Positions 34,316 through 44,318 of a stretch of 64,000 nucleotides of DNA are shown here, in pieces. Source of the stretch: Petunia secreta (Eukaryota > Streptophyta > Magnoliopsida > Solanales > Solanaceae); NCBI GenBank assembly GCA_029990175.1, contig JARKIP010000021.1, positions 15,133,501 through 15,197,500 on the forward strand. Direction: 5' to 3'. The position numbers were made by a program, and so were the translations under genes. Position 1 is the stretch's first letter, and the number at the start of each line of letters is the position of its first letter. The notes under the pieces are model-generated. The model did no database searches. It worked only from the letters and a program-made list of their open reading frames with translations, and had not been told where the DNA came from.

Positions 34316-34945
34316 TTACATGTTCATATATTTTTCCCATTCATTTTCTAGTGCGTTTAAATAAACATAATAAGGCACTTTTGGGAATGTCTCATGATAC
34401 ATGTTAGTCAACACTTCACTCCAAGGCTCTATAAGTGAATCAGCCAACATACTAAGAGCTACATGTTCATCAATTATATAACCAAATTGACCTAGTTCAT
34501 AGCGTTTTATCTCAAAAAGGTCAATGTGCTCCCATATAGCAGCATTAGGTTCCATCTTCAACTCTCTAAACTCCTTAAGTTTCTTTTCTCCCTCCCTTCG
34601 AATAACCCTTTCATCCCTTAGCAAATTTTGCATCGCCCTGGGGACATTCCGTATGACTTCACGTCCTCGGGAATAAGTCCTATGGCGACGCACTCTTCTA
34701 CGTTTTCCTCTTGCTCGATTTCCAGCACCATTCCCAATTGGAGCCATTCGAGCTTGTCTCTGTTCAGCCATGTATGAAATAGGAACAGAGAAACAATTAG
34801 AATGGACATACCATTCAATATGACAACATATGTCACAACTTGTAGAAGAATTTTTCTTAATTAAAGGGATTAGGACTAAACTTTCTTTAGGAGTTGTTTT
34901 ACTTACTTTTCTTGTAAATACGTGATACACTACTGCACAACACAT
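34316..34945 (-). CDS. Extra gag-like ORF in the copia leader
   Basis: 209 open codons on the same strand as the copia genes, between the 5' LTR side and the gag start at 33955. A second Met at 34771 begins MAEQRQARMAPIGNGAG and is followed by an Arg-rich stretch (RGKRRRVRRHR). The C-terminal third (IWEHIDLFEIKRYELGQFGY, ADSLIEPWSEVL) has the spacing of a copia-type gag (UBN2) core, like QHLRVMSNMIAQLKNAGHIL, SLPNNWEHL in the gag of this element. It is uninterrupted while gag-pol is broken. Whether it is translated, and whether it is a gag duplicate or an unrelated gene, is not shown. I do not recognise a named family. Confidence 0.5.
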   Translation of the reverse strand: MCCAVVYHVFTRKVSKTTPKESLVLIPLIKKNSSTSCDICCHIEWYVHSNCFSVPISYMAEQRQARMAPIGNGAGNRARGKRRRVRRHRTYSRGREVIRNVPRAMQNLLRDERVIRREGEKKLKEFRELKMEPNAAIWEHIDLFEIKRYELGQFGYIIDEHVALSMLADSLIEPWSEVLTNMYHETFPKVPYYVYLNALENEWEKYMNM

Positions 34946-35095
34946 TCAACCCTTTCAAAAAAAAAATTGACTTAAATTTTTTATGTCAAATTCTGTGTTA
35001 TGTGCCAAACCCTTGAAATTAAATTCAAACTGCTCATGTACCATGTCAAAAATTTTACACTTAAAAAAATGTTTCTTAAGAAACATTGTCGTAAC

Positions 35096-36149
35096 TATGG
35101 GTGTCAAACGGGTATACGGGTCCGGGTTCGGATTGTAAAATTGTAACTCCGGAGGTTCCGGGTACGAGTCCGGGTACGGGTTTAAATTACGGGTTCTTAA
35201 CGGGTCCGGGTTTTGGGTAGGAAAAAAAACTCGTGCGGGTTTGGGTCTTAGTGGGTACGGGTACGAGTTCGCGTCTTAAAAAATCGGGTTTGAGTCCGGG
35301 TTTTAATTTTTTTTAATAATATTATTATAAATACTTAAAAAAAGATGAATGATTAGGAAAAACTGAAAGACTTACTTTATTTAAGATACTTGAACTATTA
35401 AAGTATTGAACATTAAACTTCTAAATTTGAAAAGTGCAACATCAAAACTAGATAATGAAAATTCAAATTACAAATTTAAATATGCCTATTTCTTTGTGTA
35501 ATTTCTTCCATATCATTTTCCTCATGCTTCGGTGTAGGTGCCATTGATAGTACTTGATCCCTTAACAGAATTTCTTCAAGGTTATCATCTTGTTCTAGTG
35601 AGTCTTCAATTCCTTAGTTTCTTCACTCCGATCTAATTCAGTCTCGTAAACAAACTAGAACATCCAAAGCATTATTACCCAAAAGAGTGACGGGTATCAC
35701 CTATTTGAGGTATATATCGAAGTTAATAGTTGAAGTTCTATACCATATTTGAGTAATATATATTCAAATTGTTGATTTACTATGGAATAACAAGTTTCTT
35801 TTTTAATTAAATAGCTAAACTTGTTTCTGTTGAACATATTTCACTAGTAACAATATGGACACAAAACGAATTAAACCATGAGTGGAAAACTTGTGTATAC
35901 CTTTTTCTACACATACAAGTTTTAAAACTCAGTTTATTTTAACGGATACGGGTATATCCAGTAATACCCCATAATTTTGACGGGTCTTAACGGATACGGG
36001 TATTTGTTAAGAAAAAAAAAAACCCGTTCGAGTAGGGGTATTTTAGGGGGTTTACGGGTCCGGGTTTTTGCGGGCCCGGATGTGGTAGGGTTTTAATGAG
36101 TCCGGGTCCGGATTTTGACGGGTAGACCTCTACCCGTTTGACACCCATA
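35096..36149 (-). mobile_element. Non-autonomous hAT element, copy A
   Basis: Inverted ends are TATGGGTGTCAAACGGG and CCCGTTTGACACCCATA. Dense (A/T)CGGGT subterminal repeats lie at both ends. It lies in the copia leader. It is shorter than copies B and C and lacks part of the transposase remnant. No 8-bp duplication is seen; the flanks GTCGTAAC and GTTTACGAC instead look inverted. Confidence 0.7.
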
Positions 36150-36277
36150 CGTTTACGACACTGTTAACACCACTATTTTCATCAACCACTATGAAACTTT
36201 TGTCTATTATTTTCTTTTCTTGTTTTGTACACATACAAAAAAAAAATATCGGCATTAAGTTGGAACAATTAATCCAG

Positions 36278-36289
36278 GCTCTGATACCA
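36278..36289 (-). promoter_or_regulatory. Copia primer-binding site, initiator-Met type
   Basis: GCTCTGATACCA on +, TGGTATCAGAGC on -, two bases inside the 5' LTR. Confidence 0.85.
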
Positions 36290-36291
36290 AT

Positions 36292-36330
36292 TGTTAGAAA
36301 TAAATAACGGTAACAGGAACATGAATTGTG
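36292..36330 (-). repeat. 5' LTR of the copia element, first piece
   Basis: It matches 28449-28487 and is interrupted at 36331 by a hAT element. It includes the first copy of that element's GAATTGTG duplication. Confidence 0.85.
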
Positions 36331-37534
36331 TATGGGTGTCAAACGGGTATACGGGTCCGGGTTCGGGTTGTAAAATTGTAACCCCATGGGTTCCGGGTAC
36401 GGGTACGGGTTTAAATTACAGGTTCTTAACGGGTCCAGGTTTCGGGAAGAAAAAAAAAACCCGTGTGGGTTCGGGTCTTAGCGGATACGGGTACGGGTTC
36501 GGGTCTTAATAAATCGGGTTTAGGTCCGGGTTTTAACTTTTTTTTAATAATATTATTTTAAATACTTAAAAAAAAAAAAGATGAATGATAGGAGAAGCTG
36601 AAAGACTTACTTTATTTAAGATACTTGAACTATTAAAGTCTTGAACATTAAACTTCTAAATTTGAAAAGTGCAACATCAAAATTAGATAATGAAAATTCA
36701 AATCATAAATTTAAATATGCCTAATTCTTTGTATAATTTCTTTCATGTCATTTCCCTCATGCTCCAGTGTAGGTGCCATTGATGGTGCTTGATCACTTAA
36801 CAGAATTTCTTCAAGGTTATCATCTTGTTCTAGTGAGTCTTCAATTCCTCGATTTCTTCGCTCCAATCTAATCCAGTCTCGTAAACAAACTAGAACATCC
36901 AAAGCATTATTACCCAAAGAGTGGCGGGTATCACCTATCATTTGTTTTCCTTGGCTAAATGTACTTTCTGATACAACTGTTGAAACTTGTACAACTAAAA
37001 TATTTTATGTAGTGAATTAAATAATTATATTTTCTAATAATATACGCCCAATAATTACTTTGCCCGACTCCAAGTAGCTTATTTTCTGAGGTATATATCG
37101 AAGTTAATAGTTGAAGTTCTATACCATATTTGAGTAATATATATTCAAATTATTGATTTGTTATGGAATATCAAGTTTCTTTTTTAGTTAAATAAATAAA
37201 CTTGTTTCTCTTGAACATATTTCATTAGTAATAATGTGGACACAAAACGAATTAAACAATGAGTGGAAAACTTATGTATACCTTTCTCTCCACATACAAG
37301 TTTTATTACTCAGTTTATTTTAACGGGTACGGGTATATCCAGTAATACCCCATAATTTTGACGGGTCTTAACGGATACGGGTATTCGTTAAGGAAAAAAA
37401 ACCCGTTCGGGTAGGGGTATTTTAGGGGGTTTACGGGTCAGGGTCCGGGTTTTTGCGGGTCCGGATGGGGTCGGGTTTTAATGAGTCCGGGTCCGGGTTT
37501 TGACGGGTAAACCCCTACCCGTTTGACACCCATA
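36331..37534 (-). mobile_element. Non-autonomous hAT element, copy B
   Basis: The inverted ends TATGGGTGTCAAACGGG are flanked by an exact 8-bp duplication GAATTGTG (36323-36330 and 37535-37542), the hAT length. It is inserted in the copia 5' LTR. It keeps the C-terminal dimerisation part of a hAT transposase at 36711-36990 (-). Confidence 0.85.
36711..36990 (-). pseudogene. hAT transposase C-terminal (dimerisation) fragment
   Basis: Read on -, SESTFSQGKQMIGDTRHSLG then LDVLVCLRDWIRLERR matches the C-terminal hAT dimerisation motif, which ends in a conserved 'vlvCl.DW' block. The rest of the transposase is absent, so the element could move only with a helper. The same fragment occurs at 55760-56041 on + in copy C. 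Confidence 0.75.
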
Positions 37535-37730
37535 GAATTGTGTACCTGTTAACACCACAGCGGAAGATTGTATTTACCACCTTGCAATTGTCCAAGTCTA
37601 CTTTGAATCACTAGGAAACAAAGTTTAATTGTCACCAACTAAATGCCTTCTTTTTGTTTTGTGTCTTTTTGGTGGAATAATAAGAAGAGTGAAAAAGTTA
37701 CTTCTTGTTCTTTTTGTTTCTTCTTCTTAT
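37535..37730 (-). repeat. 5' LTR of the copia element, middle piece
   Basis: It continues the alignment to the left LTR after the hAT element and ends at the CTTAT duplication of the Tat insertion. Confidence 0.85.
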
Positions 37731-38390
37731 TGTATTGGGTTAAATCCGTCGTCACCAAAATCGGTGACTAAGCATCCACGTAGGACAACGTATAGACGAC
37801 ACATGGCTGTGAATGGACATAAAGGCAATGGATAGAATCGAAGATGAACAGTTACAACGGACAGATGAACAGTCGCCGCGGCCAGAAAAGTCGCAGCTCA
37901 TCAATCCAGCCAGTTCAAAATAGAAATCTTATCCAAAAACAACGCAACTGCTCGACTAAGGAGTTACAACTGCTTGTGAACGGACACATAGTTATCTATA
38001 TATTGTAATCTAAGTCACAAGCATTGAATCGAATGCTTCTCTGAACATACACTTGTATTCAAACTATTTACTAGCATTCAATTCTTTATCTTCATTGAAT
38101 ATTTATTACTACCGCTGATAATCGAAAGATCTCACTTACTGTTCCATTGACTGAATATCATAAAGAGTACGAGGAAGGGAATTTGATCAAGTCTATACGG
38201 CCTGAGCACGGTTCCTTTTTGTTCGAATATTCATTTATTATATCGCATTGGTTGCATCTTTATTTCTTCGCATTTATTACTGTCATTTATATCTTTCCAT
38301 AAAGAGCATTTAATCTCGATTATTGACCGTGACTCCGCTCTATAAATTTAATTGTAACTTAACCTAACAAAACGAAATTACGGTTAAACA
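37731..38390 (+). repeat. 5' LTR of the Tat element
   Basis: 660 bp. A possible TATA box (TCTATATA) lies at 37995-38002. The differences from the 3' LTR I found are ATGGCTG/ATGGTTG, CGCGG/CGCAG, TTCATTG/TTCAGTG and CTCACTT/CTCATTT. Confidence 0.95.
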
Positions 38391-38391
38391 A

Positions 38392-38410
38392 TTTGGCGAC
38401 CACAGTGGGA
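38392..38410 (+). promoter_or_regulatory. Primer-binding site of the Tat element
   Basis: TTTGGCGACCACAGTGGGA, one base after the 5' LTR. It is not the initiator-Met type; the TGGCGNC form is common in Tat and Athila elements. I did not match it to a tRNA. Confidence 0.6.
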
Positions 38411-38508
38411 GCCGGTCAATAACTTCCGTAAGTTAATCGCTCATCGTATTTTACTCTTTATTCGTTTTCTCCTCGCTCGCTGGTTCTCCCCGTTTTATTT
38501 TTGTCAAA

Positions 38509-40782
38509 ATGGCAGATAACAACTCGCACAACAACGCTCCCATTGACGGGCAACAAGACCTCAACGCTGCGGAGCAGGTAAACCAGAATTTGGCCGGGGA
38601 CAAGCAGCAAGATGTTCCCCTTGCAGACGACGACGTGATCCTTATTGCAGAGGACGAGAATGTGCTCCCAGCGGAACAGGAGAACGAGCACAGTCAGCAA
38701 GGTAGCAGAAATAGCCGCCATCCTGGCCGAGGAAACGTCGACCAGGGGGCTGGAGGATCTAGAAGACCCAATGGCCCTGGGAATTCGAGGAACTCTCAAG
38801 ACGCTGTCCTTGAATTCATACGGCAACAGGCTGAAATCAACAGGCAAATACGGGAAGCTATCGACAGCCTACGAGGACAAAACCTTCCAAACACAGGAAA
38901 TCCACCCATGGGACGTCCGAGGGATGCTTCACCATCTCATGCCTCAAGGCGCGCTGAAAATCAAAATGCAGGATCAGCGGTGCCAACAGAAATGAGCGAG
39001 GTCATGGAAGCCCTCACCAGGCAGTTCAAAGAGAGCCAGGAGGCCCTGCAGCGCTCTCTTCATGAGAGGATCGACCAGATCCCTGGTGCACCACCCACTT
39101 TGAAGAAAGTTGACGTTCAACGATATACTCAAAGGCCCTGGAAGAAAGAAGCAGCACCAAAGGCCATCCCCAAAACGTTCAAAATGCCAAACATACCAAG
39201 ATATCGGGGAACAACTGACCCTAATGATCACTTGATGATGTTTAGCAATTTCATAAAGGCAAGCGATCTCACCGACGAGGAGATCGAGTCAGTGCAATTG
39301 AAGAAGTTCGTAGAAACCTTAGCGGACGGCGCTCTACGGTGGTATTCAATGCTGCCACCAAACTCAATAGGATCTTTTGCCGAGATGGCAGAGTTATTTG
39401 TCAAAGCGCACACAGGCGCTCAGAAAACAGAAACAAGAGTTGAGGACATCTTTGAAATCAAGCAACTGCCCGGGGAGTCTCTCCGGAAGTATGTGGATCG
39501 CTTTCAGCGCGAACGTATGTTGCTACCCAAAGTTCCAGATCGATGGGCGGCTATTGCATTCACAAACAGCTTGGACGTCAAGAGCTCTGAAGCGACCAGG
39601 CGGTTGTACGAGTCCCTGCGAGAATATCCTGCGGCAAACTGGTCGGATGTCTACAACCGTTATAATTCCAAGGTACGTATAGACGAAGATAAATTGATTG
39701 GCACAGGTACCCGAGGACGGAGCCAAGCTCGCACCAATGGCGCTGGGGGAAAGATCGAGACAGATAGGCCAGATGCACGGCACGAGCCATATCCCAGTCG
39801 GTCGCGTAACAACTCGAACGGACGCAGTCGCAACAACAAAGGCCTGGCAAGGAGCAATGATTCCACCTCAACTTCTAGTGGGATTCCAGCCCTGCCCGTC
39901 TTCAGCATCGGAGCAGTCGAACTCGTAGCAGTGCTCGAGGAGATGAGCGAAAAGGTCAAATGGCCTAAGGATATGAAGGGCGACCCCAGCAAACGCAACA
40001 AAAACCTATGGTGCGAATTCCATCACGATCACGGCCACACAACGGATGACTGCAAAGCTCTAAGGTACGAAGTTGCTAATTTGTTGAAACAGGGCTATCT
40101 CAAGGAGTACTTGACAGAAAAAGGGAAGCAAACTCACGTGAAGGCCCAGCAAAACAAATCAGGACCTCCCCGAGTATCATCTCCAAAAATGACAGTCAAC
40201 GTCATCTCTGGTGGAATTGAGGTTGATGCAGTCACATACACAGCAAAGAAGTACGCCAAAGTCTCTATTACGAAGACCAAACGACCGCGACTTGAGGATA
40301 CGATGACTTTTGAAGAAGCAGATGCAGATGGCTTGCAATTTCCTCACATGGACGCTTTAGTGATAACACTGCGAGTGGAAGAATTCGACGTCAAGAGAGT
40401 ACTCGTTGATCCAGGCAGTTCAGCAAACATCATATTGTCTCGGGTCGTGCAGCAGTTGAAACTATACGATGGGATTGTGCCAATTTCTCGCGTTCTCTCA
40501 GGATTTAACAATTCCAGTGAGAAAACGTTGGGAGAAATTACACTGACGACCCTGGTCGAAGGCGTCATGAGACGCACAACGTTTCATGTCATTGATGGGG
40601 ACATGGCCTACAACATAATCCTTGGGAGGCCATGGATACACGACATGCAGGCAGTCCCGTCAACCTATCATCAAGTGATGAAATTCCCTTCAGAGTGGGG
40701 AATACGAGAAATTCGGGGAGAGCAGCGTTGCGCTAGAGATTGCTACTCAGTCGCAGTCAAGCTCCCCGAGGAAGCAAAATAG
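38509..40782 (+). CDS. Tat gag-protease
   Basis: 757 codons from ATG 38509. The N-terminal 200 residues are Asn/Gln-rich and low in complexity. A retrotransposon gag core occupies about residues 240-360 (LMMFSNFIKASDL, GALRWYSMLPPNSI, LRKYVDRFQRER). A zinc-binding motif WCEFHHDHGHTTDDC is near residue 500, typical of Tat. An aspartic protease motif VLVDPGSSANIILS is near residue 631. It ends at TAG 40780-40782, followed by CAA TTA, and the frame continues open into RT. Gag would assemble the particle and the protease would cut the polyprotein. The ORF is complete. Confidence 0.9.
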   Translation: MADNNSHNNAPIDGQQDLNAAEQVNQNLAGDKQQDVPLADDDVILIAEDENVLPAEQENEHSQQGSRNSRHPGRGNVDQGAGGSRRPNGPGNSRNSQDAVLEFIRQQAEINRQIREAIDSLRGQNLPNTGNPPMGRPRDASPSHASRRAENQNAGSAVPTEMSEVMEALTRQFKESQEALQRSLHERIDQIPGAPPTLKKVDVQRYTQRPWKKEAAPKAIPKTFKMPNIPRYRGTTDPNDHLMMFSNFIKASDLTDEEIESVQLKKFVETLADGALRWYSMLPPNSIGSFAEMAELFVKAHTGAQKTETRVEDIFEIKQLPGESLRKYVDRFQRERMLLPKVPDRWAAIAFTNSLDVKSSEATRRLYESLREYPAANWSDVYNRYNSKVRIDEDKLIGTGTRGRSQARTNGAGGKIETDRPDARHEPYPSRSRNNSNGRSRNNKGLARSNDSTSTSSGIPALPVFSIGAVELVAVLEEMSEKVKWPKDMKGDPSKRNKNLWCEFHHDHGHTTDDCKALRYEVANLLKQGYLKEYLTEKGKQTHVKAQQNKSGPPRVSSPKMTVNVISGGIEVDAVTYTAKKYAKVSITKTKRPRLEDTMTFEEADADGLQFPHMDALVITLRVEEFDVKRVLVDPGSSANIILSRVVQQLKLYDGIVPISRVLSGFNNSSEKTLGEITLTTLVEGVMRRTTFHVIDGDMAYNIILGRPWIHDMQAVPSTYHQVMKFPSEWGIREIRGEQRCARDCYSVAVKLPEEAK

Positions 40783-42708
40783 CAATTAAAGAACCCGGGA
40801 TCAGAATCAAGCAATGAAGCATCAAACTACCAAATCCCGGAATTCATATCAAAATTGGATGCACGAGAAGAGTACGCGCCAACTATTGAAGCTTTGGAAC
40901 CAGAAGAACTTTTCGACAACATGCCCGAAAGGAAGGTATATTTGGGAGCAGAGCTAAACAAAGACTTGCGCAAAGATATCTTGCACTTCCTCAAGGAGCG
41001 GCACACCACCTTTGCGTGGTCGCATGAAGATATGACAGGAATCTCCCCGAAGATTATCTCTCATAAGTTGAATGTGGATCCATACTACCGCCCAGTGAAG
41101 CAAAAGAAGCGCCAGCAAGGAGCATTCAGGAACCAGATCATAAACGACGAAGTTGGCCGCTTGCTCAAGATTGGCTCCGTCCGAGAAGTCAACTATCCAG
41201 ATTGGTTGGCCAACGTGGTCGTAGTGGCAAAGAAAAACGGCAAGTGGAGGGTCTGCATCGACTTCACTGATCTGAACAAAGCCTGCCCGAAAGATTCTTA
41301 TCCACTACCTCAAATTGACCAACTAATCGACGCGACGGCCGGGCACGAGGTGCTTACATTCCTTGATGCATATTCAGGCTACAACCAAATCTTGATGAAT
41401 CCCGACGACCAGGAGAAAACTTCCTTCATTACTTGCCGAGGTACGTATTGCTACAAAGTAATGCCTTTTGGACTTAAAAATGCAGGTGCAACTTACCAAC
41501 GATTAGTCAACCAGATGTTTCACGATCACATTGGCAAAACCATGGAGGTTTACATCGACGATATGCTGATCAAATCCAAACGGGCAGAGGATCGCTTAGC
41601 TCATTTGGAGGAGGCCTTTCGAATCCTTGATCAATACAACATGAAACTCAACCCGGAGAAATGCGCATTTGGAGTGGGTTCAGGGAAATTCCTTGGTTTC
41701 ATCGTTTCCCAGCGAGGGACCGAGGTGAACCCCGCCCAGATAAAAGCGATAGAAGCCATCCCCGACGTACTACATAACAGAAAAGATGTAATGCGGCTGA
41801 CCGGGAGAGTAGCAGCGCTGAGGAGATTCATCTCCCGCTCATCTGATCGGTGCAAAAGCTTCTTCGACGTGCTGAAACAGAACAAGGAGTTCGAATGGAC
41901 CCCTGAATGTCAGCAAGCACTTAAGGATTTGAAGCGGTACTTGTCAAGCCCGCCTTTACTTTCAACGCCACAACCAGGTGACCAACTATTGCTCTACCTG
42001 GCCGTGTCTGAGTCAGCGGTAAGTGTAGTTTTGGTTCGAGAAGACAAAGGTAAGCAACTACCAATTTATTACATTAGCAAATCTTTATTAGATGCTGAAA
42101 CCCGCTATCAACCTTTGGAGAAATTAGCACTAGCATTGGTAATCGCCGCCCGTAAATTAAGACCTTATTTTCAAAGTCACTCAATAGCTGTAGTTACTAC
42201 CTTCCCCTTACGTAGTATCTTGCACAAACCTGAATTCTCGGGCAGGCTAGTGAAATGGGCAGTAGAATTAAGTGAATTTGATATATCTTATCAACCCCGG
42301 GTAGCCATAAAGTCTCAAGCTCTAGCAGATTTTATCGCAGATTTTAGCGCCACCATGTACCCTGATGCTCAGCGTGAGGCGGTCCTTTTCGCCGGATCCG
42401 AGTCGGGGACTTGGACCTTGCACACCGACGGGTCCTCGAGCGTGAAAGGGTCAGGACTAGGCGTAGTCCTCACCACTCCCTCGGGGGAGACCATTAGACA
42501 GGCCATAAAATGTCCCTTTATTACTAATAATGAGGCCGAATATGAGGCCTTAATTGCAGGATTGAAACTGGCTCGAGATTATGGAGCAGACAGGATTCAT
42601 CTTAAGAGTGATTCCGCCCTGGTCGTCAACCAGATAACTGGAGGTTTCGTTGCAAGGGAGTCTCGTATGCAAAGGTATCTTGCCCGAGTTACTGGTTTGC
42701 TGGCATAA
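40783..42708 (+). CDS. Tat reverse transcriptase and RNase H, same frame after a UAG
   Basis: In frame with gag-protease. RT motifs: KKNGKWRVCIDFTDLNKACP, LDAYSGYNQILMNPDD, MPFGLKNAGATYQR and the catalytic YIDDM at 41551. A gypsy RNase H follows (LLLYLAVSESAVSVVLVRED, then PLEKLALALVIAARKL). A second, archaeal-type RNase H begins WTLHTDGSSSVKGSG at 42412 (NNEAEYEALIAGLKLARDYG, SDSALVVNQITG), the mark of the Tat clade. No strong start codon follows the UAG until 40921, so translation would need readthrough or a repaired stop. It ends at TAA 42706-42708, probably a Gln-to-stop mutation within the same domain. Confidence 0.9.
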   Translation, partial: QLKNPGSESSNEASNYQIPEFISKLDAREEYAPTIEALEPEELFDNMPERKVYLGAELNKDLRKDILHFLKERHTTFAWSHEDMTGISPKIISHKLNVDPYYRPVKQKKRQQGAFRNQIINDEVGRLLKIGSVREVNYPDWLANVVVVAKKNGKWRVCIDFTDLNKACPKDSYPLPQIDQLIDATAGHEVLTFLDAYSGYNQILMNPDDQEKTSFITCRGTYCYKVMPFGLKNAGATYQRLVNQMFHDHIGKTMEVYIDDMLIKSKRAEDRLAHLEEAFRILDQYNMKLNPEKCAFGVGSGKFLGFIVSQRGTEVNPAQIKAIEAIPDVLHNRKDVMRLTGRVAALRRFISRSSDRCKSFFDVLKQNKEFEWTPECQQALKDLKRYLSSPPLLSTPQPGDQLLLYLAVSESAVSVVLVREDKGKQLPIYYISKSLLDAETRYQPLEKLALALVIAARKLRPYFQSHSIAVVTTFPLRSILHKPEFSGRLVKWAVELSEFDISYQPRVAIKSQALADFIADFSATMYPDAQREAVLFAGSESGTWTLHTDGSSSVKGSGLGVVLTTPSGETIRQAIKCPFITNNEAEYEALIAGLKLARDYGADRIHLKSDSALVVNQITGGFVARESRMQRYLARVTGLLA

Positions 42709-44124
42709 TTCAACAATTGGGAAGCCACACAGATCCCGCGAGAGGAGAATCATGAAGCCGATGCCTTGGCAAATTTGGGTTCAGTCGCAGAGATTGGAGC
42801 AGCAGGTTCAGTGGCCGTAGCTCATCTCCTGTGTACAACAATCGATAAAGACGCAATGGAGGTCAACACGACCAATCTGACTTGGGATTGGAGGAATGAG
42901 ATAATCAATTATATACTGCATGGAACCCTGCCATCGGACGTTAAGGCTGCTCGAAAACTGAGGATAAACGCTGCCAGATACACAATTATAGATGGCACCC
43001 TCTATCGAAAGACTTTTGCAGGTCCACTTGCCAAATGTCTAGGTCCCAGCCAAACAGAGTATGTGATGAGGGAAGTTCATGAGGGATGCTGTGGAAATCA
43101 TTTGGGAGGAAAGGCGCTTGCGCGAAAACTTATACGAGCAGGCTATTACTGGGACAAAATGGAGAAAGATACTAACGAATTTGTCAAAAAATGCGATAAG
43201 TGCCAAAGGTTTGCACATCTCCTCCATCAACCAGCGGAGCCCTTGCATTCAATCATCTCCCCGTGGCCGTTTATGAAATGGGGAATGGACATCGTCGGGC
43301 CACTACCCACTGCACCTAGAGGGGTACGTTTCTTGTTAATAATTACTGATTATTTTACAAAGTGGGTTGAAGCTGCAGCATATTCAAAGATACGTCAGAC
43401 GGAAGTAGTTGATTTCCTGTGGCGTTATGTCATTTGTCGATTCGGAGCACCCAAAGAGATTGTCATGGATAACGGTCCCCAATTCGTTGGTCAGAGGGTC
43501 ACAAAGTTCCTTGAAGATCTGCATATTAAAAGGATTACTTCCTCCCCGTATCACCCAGTGGCAAACGGGCAGGCGGAATCGACCAACAAGATAATAGTGG
43601 ATTCCCTCAAGAAGCGTCTCGAGCAGGCCAAAGGGTGCTGGGTAGAAGAACTCCCCGGGGTTCTTTGGGCATATAGAACGACCACAAAAATGAGCACCGG
43701 GGAGACTCCCTATTCTTTAGTATATGGTTCTGATGCATTGATTCCAGTCAAAATCGGCGAGCCAAGTCTATGATATGCCCATGCAACTGCAGAATCCAAT
43801 TCAATCAACCTCTCCGAGGAATTGGATTTTCTAGAAGAACGCAGGGAATTAGCACTAATACGAGTAGTGGCTCAGAAAGAAAGGGTAGAGCAATATTATA
43901 ATCGGGGACTGAGGCTACGTAACTTCGAAGTCGGGGACTTTGTATTGCGTAGAGTCTCCCAGAATACGCAAGAGGTAAACGTCGGCAAACTTGGTCCAAA
44001 CTGGGAGGGTCCCTACAAGGTGGTTGCTTCAGCTGGTAAGGGTTCATACCGTCTAGCACGGCCAGATGGATCGCTTTTGCCCAGCAGTTGGAACGTGACT
44101 CACTTGAAGAGGTACTACTTCTAA
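42709..44124 (+). pseudogene. Tat integrase, with one internal stop
   Basis: The frame continues from RT: WEATQIPREENHEADALANL, then the HHCC zinc finger (HEGCCGNHLGGKALARKL, CDKCQRF). The catalytic core has D in GMDIVGPLP, D in VMDNGPQF and E in NGQAESTNK. TGA at 43771-43773 falls in the conserved 'EPSLRY' position (CGA-to-TGA). The C-terminal part 43774-44124 stays open and ends TAA, including NVGKLGPNWEGPYKVV, a common gypsy integrase tail. All parts share one frame with gag. Confidence 0.9.
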
Positions 44125-44244
44125 GTGGTACAGGGGTTAGTATTTCTATCCATCTTATGATTGCTTACCTGCCTTCGTTCTCTTTTAAGTTACTCTGTTT
44201 TCTTATCTTTGTCTAAATGGTACTAACGGTCTTCAAAAGGCCAG

Positions 44245-44318
44245 ATCCGTTTAGCTCAACTGGTAGAGCTCGAAGTCCTCGTGCTTCGCGGCTGTGGGTT
44301 CAAATCCCGCAATGGACA
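44245..44318 (+). tRNA. tRNA-like sequence in the Tat 3' spacer, probably a pseudogene
   Basis: It folds by eye as a cloverleaf: acceptor ATCCGTT/AATGGAC (first pair mismatched, one G-T), D arm GCTC-AACTGGTA-GAGC, anticodon stem CGAAG/CTTCG, variable CGGCT, T arm GTGGG-TTCAAAT-CCCGC. Both RNA polymerase III boxes look good (TAGCTCAACTGG and GGTTCAAATCC). The anticodon loop has 8 bases (TCCTCGTG) instead of 7, so no amino acid can be assigned. It may be a captured tRNA or a SINE head. Confidence 0.45.

Noticed and set aside
35100..37530. Interstitial telomere-like sequence from GGGT-rich text
   Set aside because: The repeated word is CGGGT with a variable base, not TTTAGGG, and it is confined to hAT ends.
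42766..43773. Integrase as a separate gene with its own start
   Set aside because: It is in frame with RT and the first Met lies inside a conserved pol stretch. A single stop at 42706 separates them, so it is one polyprotein.
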